From: Haematobia irritans
Taxonomy: Eukaryota; Arthropoda; Insecta; Diptera; Muscidae
DNA length: 64,000 nt
Direction of reading: 5' to 3'
Assembly (NCBI RefSeq): GCF_050003625.1
Contig: NC_134401.1
Span: 71,460,442-71,524,441, forward strand
The notes under the pieces are model-generated. The model was given only the letters and a program-made list of their open reading frames with translations. It did not search any database and was not told the DNA's origin. Position numbers and translations under genes: made by a program. Numbering within the stretch: position 1 is the stretch's first letter; every line of letters starts with the position of its first letter. Below are positions 40,441 to 51,536 of the stretch, one piece after another.

Positions 40441-41115
40441 GCGTGGATGCTAGCACCTTCCGCAGTCTGGAAGCCTCGGACGTATTCTCAATGCTGCTGC
40501 AGTAATCATTCCAAGAGTTATGCTGAGCCTTTCTCAGTTCTCGCTTGTATCCTCTCAGATTCTTCTCGTAAGCGTCCCAATCCACAGGAGCTCTGGTGGA
40601 CTTTGCTTTGTTAAAGAGCCTCCTGCACGATTTTCTCATATTACCTAACTCCGTAGACCACCATGGTGGTCGATTTTTCCCCCTTGGCTTCCCTATAGGG
40701 CATGCAGCTTTCAGTGAAATGTTGAAGGCCTTAGTAATCCTCCCCACTGCGTGTTCGATATCTTGTACAGTGCTTATATTTGTCTCTGATATTTCCGGTA
40801 TCATCATATTGAACGATTCCCTATAACTATTCCAATCAGCTTTCCTAACATTTGGCGGAAATATGGTCTTGGTGGTATGAACACCTAATTTGAAACTGAT
40901 GTAGCGATGATCTGAGAAGCTATGTTCACTTAAAACCTGCCAATCAAATATCATTTCATTCAAAACCTCTTGCCTGTTTTAGTGACAAAGGTTGGGGCTT
41001 TGCAAACTACCAAAGTAGTACGTAAAATAAATTCTAGGAGTGACTCTCCTCTTGTATTAATGTCACCACTTCCCCATATACTATGATGTGCATTTGCATC
41101 GCATCGCATCGCATC
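40427..41115 (-). pseudogene. LINE-A APE endonuclease C-terminus and connector (copy 4)
   Basis: Upstream (41110-40980) reads DANAHHSIWGSGDINTRGES, endonuclease core with the DxNAHH motif. After a frame break, LSEHSFSDHRYISFKLGVH gives the catalytic SDH. The connector has KPRGKNRPPWWSTELGNMRK and AQHNSWNDYCSSIENTSEAS. This is the only endonuclease portion of the LINE-A family in the window. Confidence 0.8.
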
Positions 41116-41306
41116 CCATAATGAGTTGTGTCTTTGTTTTCAATGACTCCTCAATGACGCCTCAAATGGAGGCATCTCCTTATCATGTCCGATGTAGACC
41201 GAAGATACCCAATATTTGCATTTGGCTAATTCTAAACTGGCAACGACAGTTCGTTTTTAGCAATTATACAGGCTCGATTTACATCATTTCTGTACTAGAG
41301 TATAAA

Positions 41307-42361
41307 ATGGAGCACGACTCTTCGGTAGCCGACTACTTCGAGAGGTTGAGATTAAGTAAAGTGAATGTTAATGAGTATGTCAACTACGCCCGGGTACATA
41401 TGGGACCTGAACTTAATAACGCCCTAGAAATTTTGGTTAGCCCAAAAAGTCCAGAGTTATTAACATTCGACGAAATTCGAACTATACTAAGTGGCCACTT
41501 CGATAGCAAAAAAAAAACAAATATACCGAAAGTATCAAATTCAGGAATATAGTCCAGCATTCCGATGAATCCATTGCTGACTTTGCATTGCGATTGAAAC
41601 AAGGCGCTGTAAATTGCGAATACGCAGAATTTCTTGATCGAATGTTAATTGAGCAACTCATGAAACAACGCGACATCTGCGATGAAATAATCAGTGGGAA
41701 ACCGGAAACCTTTGCAGAAGCTTACAATATTGCTCAAACCAGAGAACTTAAACAGTTTTCAACCACCGAGATTGTAAAAGCGGAACCACATAGTGAAGAA
41801 GTTCACAAAATTCAACCACATAGATACGTCAAACAAAAAAGTAAGTTAAGAGTTCCAATGGAAGAAACGAAAGGCCAACATGCACCATGTAACGGATGTG
41901 GCGAGCTACATAACAGAAACGAATGTAAGTTTAGACGGGCAAAGTGTTTCCGATGCCATAAAATTGGGCACATCTCCAAAATGTGTAGAAGTAAAATGTT
42001 CCAGGTAACTGAATTAGATGAAGAAAACATTATCGATGGTGTGGAAGTACAAGTTGGAACTAGAATATGCAAGTTTAATCTTTATGTGGTTGAGGGGAAT
42101 ATGGATACCATTATGGGCAGAGAATATATTGAACAATTTATTAATGAAATTGACTTCGTTGGACTCTTCAAGCAATCAATCCAAGGAAACAACCTTAAGA
42201 CAACAGCACCTAGAATGTCGGCGCAGGAAGAGAGGCAACTAAAACAGGTATTAGACAAATTTAATTCTGTTTTTAGTAATATTGCAGGTAAACTGGTAGG
42301 ACCGCCTGCCAAGGTACACTTGAAGCCTGACGCCACTCCCATATTTTTTGAAAGCCCGTGA
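41307..42361 (+). pseudogene. Gypsy-2 Gag with zinc knuckles and start of Pol
   Basis: Frame 1 from 41307 reads MEHDSSVADYFERLRLSKVN to LSGHFDSKKKTNIPKVSNSG (stop 41552). Frame 2 (to 42361) reads GAVNCEYAEFLDRMLIEQLM, then CNGCGELHNRNECKFRRAKC and CHKIGHISKMC (zinc knuckles), then YVVEGNMDTIMGREYIEQF and PPAKVHLKPDATPIFFES, the latter being the start of RT. The protease active site appears deleted: the DxG strand is missing before NLYVVEG. A frameshift lies at about 41540. Confidence 0.75.
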
Positions 42362-42438
42362 GTTTCCTATTGCTTTACGAGAAGAGTATACAAAAGCCAT
42401 CGACGCAAAAATAGCATTCGGACTTTACAATTTACCGA

Positions 42439-43260
42439 ATGCGAGGCTCTTTAATATTTTGTCACCTTGACGTCACTGACGCTTATTCGCATTTGGAGAT
42501 TAATGACGAATTTTCCCACATAACGTTGAACACACCCACCGATGGGTTGATACGACCCACACGGGCCGTATACCGTGCAGCTAACATTCCAGCTATATGG
42601 CAAAGGCGTATGGAGTGGAGAGAAACAAAAGTCGTCTTCATACCTAAAGCGGGAAAAGCCTCTCACTCGAGTGCGAAGGATTTCCGACCAATCAGCTTAT
42701 CCTCATTCCTACTTAAGACTCTGGAGAGGATGATAGACATGTATCTTAGAACTAGCATCGATTCAAGTTTGCTCTCGAAACGACAGCATGCATACTCGAA
42801 GGGCAGGTCTACTGAGACCGCATTGCATGAACTAGTCAGCTTTATTGAAAGCTCACTATCTGTCAAAGAATACACAATCGTGGCGTTTCTAGACATCGGA
42901 GGGGCGTTCAATAATGTCCATCCGAGCTCGATATTAAATGGACTGACAACTCTGAATGTTGATCCAGGTATATTTAGGCTGTTAGACGAACTTCTAATAA
43001 AAAGACGTATTTCAGCCACACTAGGACAAGCAAACATACAAAGGTATGTGGACAGAGGCACTCCCCAAGGAGGAGTTCTATCACCTCTTCTTTTGAATGT
43101 TGCTTTAAACAACCTTCTGGTTTCCCTAGAAAAGGAAAGGACAAAAGTGGTGGCATACGCAGATGATGTGGCGCTAGCAGTCAGGAGAAAATTCCCATCC
43201 GCAATCAGAGATATTATACAGAGAGCTCTCCGGATGACTGAGAAATGGGTCTTGGGGTAA
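42439..43260 (+). pseudogene. Chimeric frame: Gypsy-2 RT fused in frame to LINE-A RT
   Basis: The first 58 or so residues are Gypsy RT (FCHLDVTDAYSHLEINDEFS, GLIRPTRAVYRAANIPAIWQ). At about 42615 the frame passes without a stop into LINE-A RT: KVVFIPKAGKASHSSAKDFR, ISLSSFLLKTLERMI, FLDIGGAFNNVHPSSIL (motif A), RGTPQGGVLSPLLLNVALNN (motif B) and VVAYADDVALAV (motif C). A deletion ends the frame at 43260. The fusion is accidental, created by insertion. Confidence 0.85.
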
Positions 43261-44703
43261 ATCCAGCAAAGACAGAACTGCAAAGATCGCAAAACTCCCA
43301 CGGTTAGGCCCATTTCCTTAGGGGGTATTGAAATTCCCTTTGGTGAGTGTGCAAAATACCTTGGCGTTATTTTGGACAGGAAGCTGAATTTTAGGCTTAA
43401 TATTGAAGAAAGGGCGAGAAAAGCCACGGAAGCTTGGTACTCGTGCAAAAAGGCAGTTGGGAAAAAATGGGGACTAAAACCAAAAATTGTGCATTGGCTA
43501 TATACGGCAGTAGTTAGACCTATAATGTTATATGGTGTTGTAGTCTGGTGGCCGGCACTTCAGAAACCGACTTGTCTAGATAAAGTTCAGCGTATGGCGA
43601 GCTTATGTATCTCAGCCTTTGCCTTTAGACATTTTGGCCAAACAGTCAGCTGCAACAACGGCTGTGTGGTTGCGCGAGCTATCGCTGTGGTCGGCAAAAA
43701 TGTACGGTCATAGTTCGGTCCTCAAAGTAATGCCAGATGTGCCTAACGTAGTGGATTACACCCTGGCAAAGCCACTTTTCGACAAAAAGTTTGAAACTCT
43801 AATTCCCAACAATGAGGCGTGGTATACACAGACCCCGGGGAATAAAAGATATATAGATTTCTATACTGATGGCTCCAAATTGAATGGACAAGTGGGGTTC
43901 GGAGTATATTCTAAAGATCTGGAAATTCGAATAGCGAAAAGATTACCTAATCACTGTAGTGTTTTTCAGGCTGAAATATAGGCAATAAGAGAGGTGGTGA
44001 ATTGGCATTAATATATACTCAGACAGTCAACCTGCAATAAAATACTTGGACACTGTGTTCCTTAACTCAAAAACGGCCATAGACTGCCGCAAATCTCTCA
44101 ACGAGATGGCTGAGCAGTACAATATTCACCTAATATGGGTGCCTGGCCATAGGAACATACCGGGGAACTGCGAAGCAGATGGGTTAGCAAGGCTAGGAAC
44201 GACCTTACATATTCCAGGGGAACTAGAATCTGTTGGTCTGCTGGCCACCTGCAAGCTCTTACTGGGTGAGAAGGATGTTATGATGACCAATATTCGATGA
44301 GAGAATTGCAAGGGTTGTAACGACACCAAGCAAATATGGCCCCATTTAAACTTAAACCGCACACTAGATATGCCAGTGTTCTCAAGGCGTCAGATAGCAC
44401 TCCTGATATCTGCTATAACGGGTCGCTGCCTGATAGGCGAATTTGCAAAAACTATAGGTGCGAAGTATAATGACTATTGTAGCTTTAGATTACTGGCGGA
44501 CCTAGAAAACGTTAACTTAAGCAGTCTGTTAATGTTTTTGGAGCAATCTGGTTGGTTCAACAAAAGTAAATAATAGAGAAGGTTCAGTGGTTAAGACTAG
44601 AAGTGCCCATATGTAATTGGTACTTAAATGTGGTATCACAATGGACTGAATAGTCTAAGTGAGCCAGAAATTTAATCGGGCTGCCACTTTAACCTAACCT
44701 AAC
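42615..44703 (+). mobile_element. LINE-A copy 5, RT through 3' end, inserted in Gypsy-2
   Basis: The most complete RT of the family in this window, then RNase H and the 3' UTR ending GGGCTGCCACTTTAACCTAACCTAAC. No target duplication was seen. Gypsy RT resumes at about 44710 with KFVFGALAIEFLGHTIDLDG, and the Gypsy segment between the two breakpoints (including YxDD) is missing, so insertion was accompanied by deletion. Confidence 0.8.
43372..44573 (+). pseudogene. LINE-A RT C-terminus and RNase H (copy 5), broken
   Basis: 43372-43620 reads NIEERARKATEAWYSCKKAV to RPIMLYGVVVWWPALQKPTC. Another frame then has YIDFYTDGSKLNGQVGFGVY (first Asp), ending at a stop in QAEI-stop (43979). After a deletion, NEMAEQYNIHLIWVPGHRNI and RRQIALLISAITGRCLIGEF follow. 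The C-terminal Cys/His cluster is deleted (KYNDYC joins SFRLLADLEN). Confidence 0.8.
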
Positions 44704-46290
44704 ATAAACCGATCGAAATTCGTTTTTGGTGCACTTGCCATTGAATTTTTGGGTCACACAATCGATCTCGACGGTATACACAAATCAAATAAACATGTAG
44801 AGACCTTTAAAAATGCTGTAAAACCCAGCACAAATGAGGAACTACAGCTATTTTTGGGTAAAGCCACGTATTACAATGTTGAATGTTTTTATTCCTGATC
44901 TGTCGACCATACAACATTACAACAAGACAACTTCGAGTGGACGGAAGACGAAAATCGTGCATATGAAATGATCAAAGAAATTTTAGTATCACCTCAAGTT
45001 CTTATGCCATATGACCCGAGTCTGCCTTTGTTACTTGCGACAGACGCAAGTCAAACAGGATTAGGCGCTGTACTGTCCCATGTATTGCCAAACGGATGGG
45101 AAAGACCCATATCATATGCTAGTCGCACTATGACAAAAACGGAAATAAAATACCCACAAAAGTCGACAAAGAAGCCTTGGCAATTGTATGGGCAGTGAAG
45201 AAGTTTTTTAAATACTTGCACGCCAGACACTTCACACTAGATCATAAACCGCTTTCACAAATTCTCCATCCAGAAAAAGGGTTGTCTTCATTATGTGTAA
45301 GTCGTATGGATAACTATTCCGAGTTCCTGAGTAATTTCAATTACAGCGTTGTATTCAAACTAAACATAAATGCAGATTATTGCTCAATCTGGACAAATTC
45401 ACCAGATTTTATGATACGCAAAATAAACCAACAACCAATATGAGCGGAAAACATATTAGAATCTGGGTACGATATGAAAAGAATGGGATATATAGCCCCT
45501 GAAGAAAAATATCAACTGGCTTCAGGATGTTTAACATTTGAACATCGTGTTGTTGTGCCCGAAACTCTGCGAAACCAGATACTCAAAGACCTTCATTCGC
45601 CTCACCTAGGTATGGTGAAAATGAAAGGAATGGCCCGCTCGTTTGTATTTTGGCCCGGTATAGATAAAAACATAGAACAGGTTGCAAATTTCTCATCGAC
45701 TGAATTCAGAAATTTTTTGAAATGCAGAGGGGTGGTATACCACAAACAATCGGCTCCATACCATCCAGCAACAAACGGACAATTAGAAAGGTACGTCCAA
45801 ACCGTAAAGAATGCTTTAAAAACTATGGGAACAATCAAAGACACAATTAATAGGAACTTAAACATGTTTCTACATCAATACCGCAATGATCCTCATGCAA
45901 CAACTGGGCAACCACCATCCATTTTATTCCTCGGTAAGACTACTTCGCTCTCGATTTGATTTGCTGCGCCCTGAAAACGTACATGGAAAAGTATCAAACA
46001 AGCTGTTTTTGAATTTCAAACCTAATTTCCGTACTTTTGAAATAAATCAAACAGTCTTCTTCCTTTCAGAAAATCCGAAAATGGACAAATGGTTGCTGGG
46101 AAAGGTCACAGCTCGCCTGGCCGATTTACACTACCATATAAAATATCGCAACAAAATAGTAAAAAGACACATCGACCAAATTCGTCCTGCAACAATGAAT
46201 CAATATACATCATATCAAAAACGTTTTAGGAAAGTTGGTCTCCAGTCCCACACAACATCAGAAAGAAAGCTGGGCTCATCTATCAAATAG
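44704..46290 (+). pseudogene. Gypsy-2 RT end, RNase H and integrase, broken
   Basis: The RT connection has FLGHTIDLDGIHKSNKHVET. RNase H has LLLATDASQTGLGAVLSHVL (catalytic Asp) and, one frame on, AIVWAVKKFFKYLHARHFTL. The integrase zinc module has RNQILKDLHSPHLGMVKMKG; a deletion then takes it to FRNFLKCRGVVYHKQSAPYH and GQLERYVQTVKNALKTMG (catalytic Glu), removing both core Asp residues. The C-terminal domain has NQTVFFLSENPKMDKWLLGK. Several frame breaks. Confidence 0.8.
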
Positions 46291-46509
46291 CAACCACCGG
46301 GAAAACTCTGAACATAATGGGTCTACAGGAAGACTAATAAATACAGGGGAAGGTGTGACACACGAGGAAGAAGGAGAAGAAACAATAACTACAGTGCCCC
46401 CGGAAACTTCGACGTCAAATGATAGCTCAACAAACAAGTCGAGAATGAGGTACTAACAGCACCAAGGCGATCATGCAGACTAAGAAAACCGCGAGTCCTG
46501 TTTTCTCCA

Positions 46510-47055
46510 TGAAGCAGGGGTAGAAATATTGAATATGTAATACTACCGCGGATTTCATTATCATGATAATACTTTCAGATATGGCTACGCGTTAGATGTA
46601 AATTTGACATTTACATATGTTTAAGTATTTTCTTCCTTTTTCTGTAGAACGTGAATACGAACACATGTGTTCTTCCTTAACCTACGTTTTTACAACATTT
46701 GAATAAATTGAACATATTCTGTAAAAATACAAAAGAACCATACCGTCCAATGCTCCTTTATTAATGATAGGCATCACAAGGCTGTCTTTAGCAACTGCGG
46801 CAAACGATCTTTGATCCCTTTTGGAGGATGGCAGCTCATCCGATGATCGTTCCCTTTTTCCAGCTTCAAGAATTCCTTGAGCCGATTTTAAGGAATCGCT
46901 TTGATCCTAATTTCTTTAGGATAAACAAAGCATTTCTGCATTCCTTGAATCTCTTTCGTGAGGGATTACCTCCTTTTGATGTCGTTACCTTAGAAAAGTT
47001 CGACTTGTCAAAGTGTCGCCACCTGTCGACCCGTCTACAGGTCGACTAATTTCCC
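46510..47055. other. Stretch between Gypsy-2 and BEL element, nothing recognised
   Basis: May include the 3' LTR of Gypsy-2 (a purine run AAGCAGGGG precedes 46512) but there is no second LTR to compare. A 73-codon plus-strand frame (46828-47049) shows no family features. Confidence 0.4.
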
Positions 47056-47060
47056 AATAG

Positions 47061-47499
47061 TGTCGCTGACTACGACGGTGCTTTGCAAGGGGCGAATTTA
47101 ATTCCTCAAAATGTTTCAAGTAAAACAATTTCCACAATTCCGTTGAATGTATTTATTAAACAGATGAAAAGATAGAATTTATTTCTATAAAACACAAGTA
47201 TTAATCATGAAGAAAAAACCTTTGATCACACACAACTACTCACCGCAGTGTTCTCCTTGCAAAGTGATTCAAAAAGAAAAAACTAAAATTCAAGAAGTTT
47301 CGCTTTCTATGTAAAATAAAGTAACGGTAAAGATAAGTATTTGTGTTTGTGTGAACATATTTGAGACAAACAAATGAAGTTAAAGCAAATGACCAATAAC
47401 ACTCAAATTTACATTAGGTAGGCGCATGACATAGAAAAAAAAAATGAATTAGATAAACAAACATAAAGATCATAATAAAATGAAGAACGATCAGTGACA
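47061..47499 (-). repeat. 3' LTR of the BEL/Pao element
   Basis: 439 bp. It contains the uninterrupted site CATGACATAGAAAAAA that is occupied in the other LTR. On the minus strand the purine-rich ACGGGGTTGGGGA precedes it. Confidence 0.9.
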
Positions 47500-47529
47500 T
47501 CCCCAACCCCGTGAATCGACCACGATTCA

Positions 47530-47985
47530 CTACATCACATCCAGGATGGCAAGTTTTAGTGGCTCTTCCTCTTCATGAGACAACGGCAAGTGTGTTAAAG
47601 GTCGTGAATTCACGATGTTTTCCGCCTCAATCAAAAAACTTTGAAATGTGTGTTCACGAGGCGAAGAATCTTTCAATGTTGTCCTCAAAACACGTTTCAC
47701 ACATTGTACCACGCGCTCCCATGCTCCTCCTGCGGCTGGGTTATACGGACAATTAAATTGCCATTCAATGCCCTTCGTAGAGAGCTCTTCTTGTACACGG
47801 ACCGTATCAAACACTTCGTCGAACAGTTTTGCCACTCGATCGGTACCAATAAAATTCTTGCCATTATCACTTCGTATTTTAGTTGGCGTCCCAAGCCGAT
47901 TGATGAAATTTCTAATGGCAATAATACAAGCATCGGTAGAAAGGTCGAAAGCAATTTCTAAAGGTTTCGAAAGGTCTCACATATG
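47530..47985 (-). pseudogene. BEL integrase core, partly deleted
   Basis: Just upstream of 47835 the minus strand reads STDACIIAIRNFINRLGTPT and SDNGKNFIGTDR (second Asp). The open frame then has EWQFNCPYNPAAGGAWERVV with the catalytic Glu, and FLIEAENIVNSRPLTHL. The first Asp block is missing between ETF (end of the long pol frame) and LSTDAC. The integrase C-terminal domain is missing after LKLAILDVM. Confidence 0.8.
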
Positions 47986-50338
47986 GCGTGACGCGATCTT
48001 CAGGCAAAGAACCCATTAATGGTGGAATTGGCTCAACCTGGCGAAATCTGCAAAAATAACAATTGGCTATACACTTACGCAGAACATTTCTGAGTCGTGG
48101 AATCCAAAAGCGTCTTCTTATTTCTCCTATCGTCGCCTCGAAGTTTTGATGTTTCATTTTGTTGTGTATATAGGTCACATACAATTCTGTAACTGGATGA
48201 GATGATGGTAATATTATTGGATGTCTAGATTCTAATGGCAACCAGCTGGCAGCAGATATTCGGCCATAAACACGAAGCAAAGAATTTTTGGCAATATAAG
48301 GGCATAATTTATACAACTCGCTGCCCTTTTGTAACTTTTCGTTATTTTTCAAAATATTTATTTCTTGCAAAAATTTGTCCTTTTGTGCTTCACGGCAAAT
48401 CAACATCTCAGCACTTTTCAGCTCATCAGCTTTCAATCCGTTTTGTTCATTAGGGTGTTTCCTTTTCCTGCAACGTTTTGAAAATCGCAACACCCAAGCA
48501 ACAGTCCTTTTTAATGTTAAAAACGACGAGAAACGGCTATAATCAAAAATTGAAGTGCTACCTGTTAAAACGATGACCTTTGGTGGCAATTCTTCTTCGA
48601 ACGGTCCAAGCGTATCTTTCGTAGTGGCTTTCGGCCAGGAAGATTCGTTTTCATATAAAAATTCAGGCCCCTTAAACCAGCGGGAATTGAAATCAAAGTC
48701 CACCTTATGTTTCATTCTTGTAGTCTGATCGGCTACATTGAGATTTGTGGGTACCCATCTCCAGTTTGTAGGACTTGTTGGCGCTAAAATTTCTGTAACA
48801 CTATGGGCGACAAATGGTTTATACCTCCGATTTGAGGAACCAATCCAACTTAGAACCGTAGTTGAGTCACTCCAACATACAAACCGGCAAACTTTCAAGG
48901 CATGTTCTTGCATTATAGTATCTAACAACCGGGTTCCCATCACGGCTGCCTGGAGCTCTAATCGAGGTATTGCCATGACTTTTAATGGTGCACATTTCGT
49001 TTTAGCGGCAACAAACGATACTGAAATATTCCTATCAGCCGATATCGATCTCCAGTATGAGACAGCGCCGAAAGCATTCTCGCTGGCGTCGACGAAGACA
49101 TGCAATTCAAGTTGGAGCGGAGTATTTGTTTTGAAATAACATCTGGGTATACTGACCACTTTAAGATTTTGTAAATCTTCCCTCCAGCTGTTCCATGTTG
49201 CCACCAAAGTTTCGGGTATAGTTTCGTCCCAACGTATGTCATGCCTCCAAACCTCTCGCATCAACAACTTTGCCGATATTAAAAAATTGCTTAAAAAGCC
49301 CAATGGGCCAAATATTGACATCACTACACTTAATAGCTCTCGTTTTGTTGGCCACCGTCGACCTTCCAATACATCTGTGTTTACCTTATGACATTTTATT
49401 CGAAATTTAAAGGTGTCATCTTTCGGTTGCCAATACATACCCAGCACTTTCTCAGATTGAAATTCTTCAGGTCCTGTATTAAAATTAACTGGTTCGCCCA
49501 GTTTTCCACTCAGAGCCAAAACAACTTCGGGAGAATTTGATGAAAAATTACGAAGTTCAAATCCAGCGTGCGCATGTATTTCACAAACTTGTTTCGATAC
49601 TTCAATAGCCTTTTCTGATGATGCAAAACTATCGACAAAGTCATCTACATAATGATGATCCAAAATTGACTTTACTGCTCGAGGGTATTTCTCTTTATAT
49701 TGTAAGGCATTTTTTTCCTTCACATTTTGAGCCACACAAGGGGAGCAAGCTGCACCGAAAGTCATCACCATCATCTCAAAAATCGGTAAATCGTCTTTTT
49801 GGTTCCTCCAGAGAAAGCGTTGAGGGGCTCTGTCCTCTGGCGCAACTAGTATTTGGTGGAACATCTCCCGGATGTCCCCACACACACCAACAACTCCAAT
49901 ACGAAAATTAAACAAAACAGGAGGCAACGGTCTATATTGTTGAGGCCCTTTTAACAACTGGGAATTTAATGACACCCCTTCAACAGTTGCTGCTGCATCA
50001 AAAACTATGCGTAATTTTCCCGGTTTATTTGGGTTGGCAACGCCAAAGTGGGGCAAGTACCATTTTCTTGGGTGATCTGCAACAATTTCTGGATGCGACA
50101 ATTTTAGTACATACCCTTTACAAATATAGCTATTTATGATTTCTTTATACGCAGCACCAAATTCTATATCCTTATCCATTTTTCTCTCAGTGTTTCTCAA
50201 TCTGTTTATAGACATGTTATAACTATCAGGTAGAGATATGTTTTCACCTTTCCACAGAAGTTTTGCCTGAAAACGCCCATCAACTTTAATTGTGTTTTCC
50301 AAAATATCTTTAGCCCGAACGTCGTCTTTGGACTCCAT
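47912..50338 (-). CDS. BEL Pol: reverse transcriptase, RNase H, integrase zinc domain
   Basis: 808 residues open. RT: LRIVFDAAATVEGVSLNSQL, CGDIREMFHQILVAPEDRAP (motif A), RFLWRNQKDDLPIFEMMVMT, and HHYVDDFVDSFASSE (YVDD active site). RNase H: LELHVFVDASENAFGAVSYW (first Asp), RLELQAAVMGTRLLD (Glu), FVCWSDSTTVLSWIG (Asp). Integrase zinc module: VTYIHNKMKHQNFEATIGEI and CIANCYFCRFRQ. Order and signatures are BEL/Pao. The apparent start MESK lies in the SINE target duplication; the true frame continues from 50439 upward. The end runs out of frame at an integrase deletion. Confidence 0.9.
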   Translation of the reverse strand: MESKDDVRAKDILENTIKVDGRFQAKLLWKGENISLPDSYNMSINRLRNTERKMDKDIEFGAAYKEIINSYICKGYVLKLSHPEIVADHPRKWYLPHFGVANPNKPGKLRIVFDAAATVEGVSLNSQLLKGPQQYRPLPPVLFNFRIGVVGVCGDIREMFHQILVAPEDRAPQRFLWRNQKDDLPIFEMMVMTFGAACSPCVAQNVKEKNALQYKEKYPRAVKSILDHHYVDDFVDSFASSEKAIEVSKQVCEIHAHAGFELRNFSSNSPEVVLALSGKLGEPVNFNTGPEEFQSEKVLGMYWQPKDDTFKFRIKCHKVNTDVLEGRRWPTKRELLSVVMSIFGPLGFLSNFLISAKLLMREVWRHDIRWDETIPETLVATWNSWREDLQNLKVVSIPRCYFKTNTPLQLELHVFVDASENAFGAVSYWRSISADRNISVSFVAAKTKCAPLKVMAIPRLELQAAVMGTRLLDTIMQEHALKVCRFVCWSDSTTVLSWIGSSNRRYKPFVAHSVTEILAPTSPTNWRWVPTNLNVADQTTRMKHKVDFDFNSRWFKGPEFLYENESSWPKATTKDTLGPFEEELPPKVIVLTGSTSIFDYSRFSSFLTLKRTVAWVLRFSKRCRKRKHPNEQNGLKADELKSAEMLICREAQKDKFLQEINILKNNEKLQKGSELYKLCPYIAKNSLLRVYGRISAASWLPLESRHPIILPSSHPVTELYVTYIHNKMKHQNFEATIGEIRRRFWIPRLRNVLRKCIANCYFCRFRQVEPIPPLMGSLPEDRVTPYVRPFETFRNCFRPFYRCLYYCH

Positions 50339-50427
50339 AGGTTAGGTTAGGTTATGTGGCAGCCCGATGTATCAGGCTCACTTAGACTATTCAGTCCATT
50401 GTGATACCACAGTGGTGAACTTCTCTC
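50339..50427 (-). mobile_element. 5'-truncated SINE copy inside BEL pol, 11-bp target duplication
   Basis: 89 bases matching the tail of the SINE at 210-542 (CACATAACCTAACC end; TCACAATGGACTGAATAGTC), flanked by TTGGACTCCAT at 50328-50338 and 50428-50438. It breaks the pol reading frame. Confidence 0.9.
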
Positions 50428-51536
50428 TTGGACTCCATGACTGGCAACACCTTTACGCCAAAATTTTCATTTTCAAAATAATCTGCCAACAAATAATGGA
50501 TATTGTCTTCTACTTGAACGGACATCAAACATAGATTATTATTTATCGAGTTGCCATTCATTTTCCCAAATACAATTGCGGCGTATGGACCATTTTCATC
50601 CAATGGCACGATTTTATCAGGAAGTCCAAGATGGCAATGATCTAACCCTATGAGTACCTTGGGAACAACACCAGAATAAGTTTTGATCGGCAGATTTGTA
50701 TGTCTTAGATCCATATTAAAGCTTTGTGTAGGTAATTTTAAGTTGGCCACACCATACACATTTTTAAGACCAGATTTCCTTTGCTTACCAATTCCACTCA
50801 CGTGAAGATTAACAACCGATGCATTTTCATGGGAGGAATTTCCAGCATACCATTGAAGATTGAGTTTACTGTTTCGTGATTGGACGCCCAGTTCTTTAAC
50901 CAAAGAACTGTCCATCATCGTGACTGATGAACCCTCGTCGAATAACGCATAGGTTTCAACTCGTTTATTTGGGCCATACAATACGATTGGTACAACCCTG
51001 AACAAGAGTACATCTTTTCCGACACTTTTAACACAACTGAGAACAGCTTCGGCTTGAGTCGAGTCATCATTGGCAACGTTTGAAGTCATAGCCGTTTGCC
51101 TCTTCTCTTCAATACTCACTTCTTGGAAATGTAAAAGTTTATTGTGCTTTTTTTGGCAGCCGTCGATAGGGCATAGTTTACGTCGACGGCAGCTGCGACT
51201 GGTGTGTCCACTATCCAAACAAGAAAAACACAACTTCAGCTTTCTAACTTCATCCCATCGATTAGAAACATTCATTGATAAAAAACGTTTACATTCGTAA
51301 ATCCTATGGGATGCCTTACACAATAAACACTCTAGCTTTCTTTGGTCATTAACGGTATGGTTTTGCACGTTTATAGAAAAATTGACAAGCTTTTCTACAC
51401 CTTTTTCCTCAATAGGTTGATTTTCAGACTTTGTATTCGGCAGCGAATCAGCATTTCTGGTTGACCAAAGTGGACTTGAAGTTGTTCGATGACCACAGGA
51501 ACATTTTCGGGATGAATTAGTAAGGACTTTACACAC
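50391..51536 (-). pseudogene. BEL Gag C-terminus with zinc knuckles and protease
   Basis: LECLLCKASHRIYECKRFLS and LKLCFSCLDSGHTSRSCRRR are BEL-type Cys/His motifs, followed by CPIDGCQKKHNKLLHF. The protease has KRVETYALFDEGSSVTMMDS, where DEGSS is the BEL-type DxGS active site, and VLIGLDHCHLGLPDK. From 50438 down to 50428 (VMESK) the frame is genuine; the last 12 residues come from the SINE. The frame joins Gag (51395-52363) through a likely one-base indel in a run of A/T near 51405-51410. Confidence 0.85.

Larger units (their letters stand above)
34385..41115 (-). mobile_element. LINE-A copy 4, endonuclease to 3' end, split by LINE-C
   Basis: The 3' part 34385-34936 and the 5' part 39322-41115 fit as one copy around LINE-C. 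At the junction 14 bases (TCCCATGGAATATG in copy 1) are missing and no target duplication is seen. The 5' part holds RNase H, RT C-terminus and endonuclease C-terminus. Most of the RT is deleted near 40435. Confidence 0.8.
41220..46500 (+). mobile_element. Gypsy-2, Mag-like LTR element without visible LTRs, split by LINE-A
   Basis: TGGCAACGACAGTTCG near 41238 could be a primer-binding site. Gag with zinc knuckles, protease-to-RT remnant, RNase H, integrase zinc finger and part of core follow, plus an integrase C-terminal domain ending about 46290. No LTR pair was found: the left flank is LINE-A sequence. LINE-A copy 5 interrupts RT. RT motifs (LIRPTRAVY, IWQRRME) point to the Mag-like lineage. 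Confidence 0.75.

Noticed and set aside
42663..43448. 261-codon minus-strand frame
   Set aside because: Antisense to LINE-A RT, whose motifs A, B and C are clear on the plus strand.
46828..47049. Possible host exon before the BEL element
   Set aside because: Only 73 codons, no motif, no splice sites that fix it.
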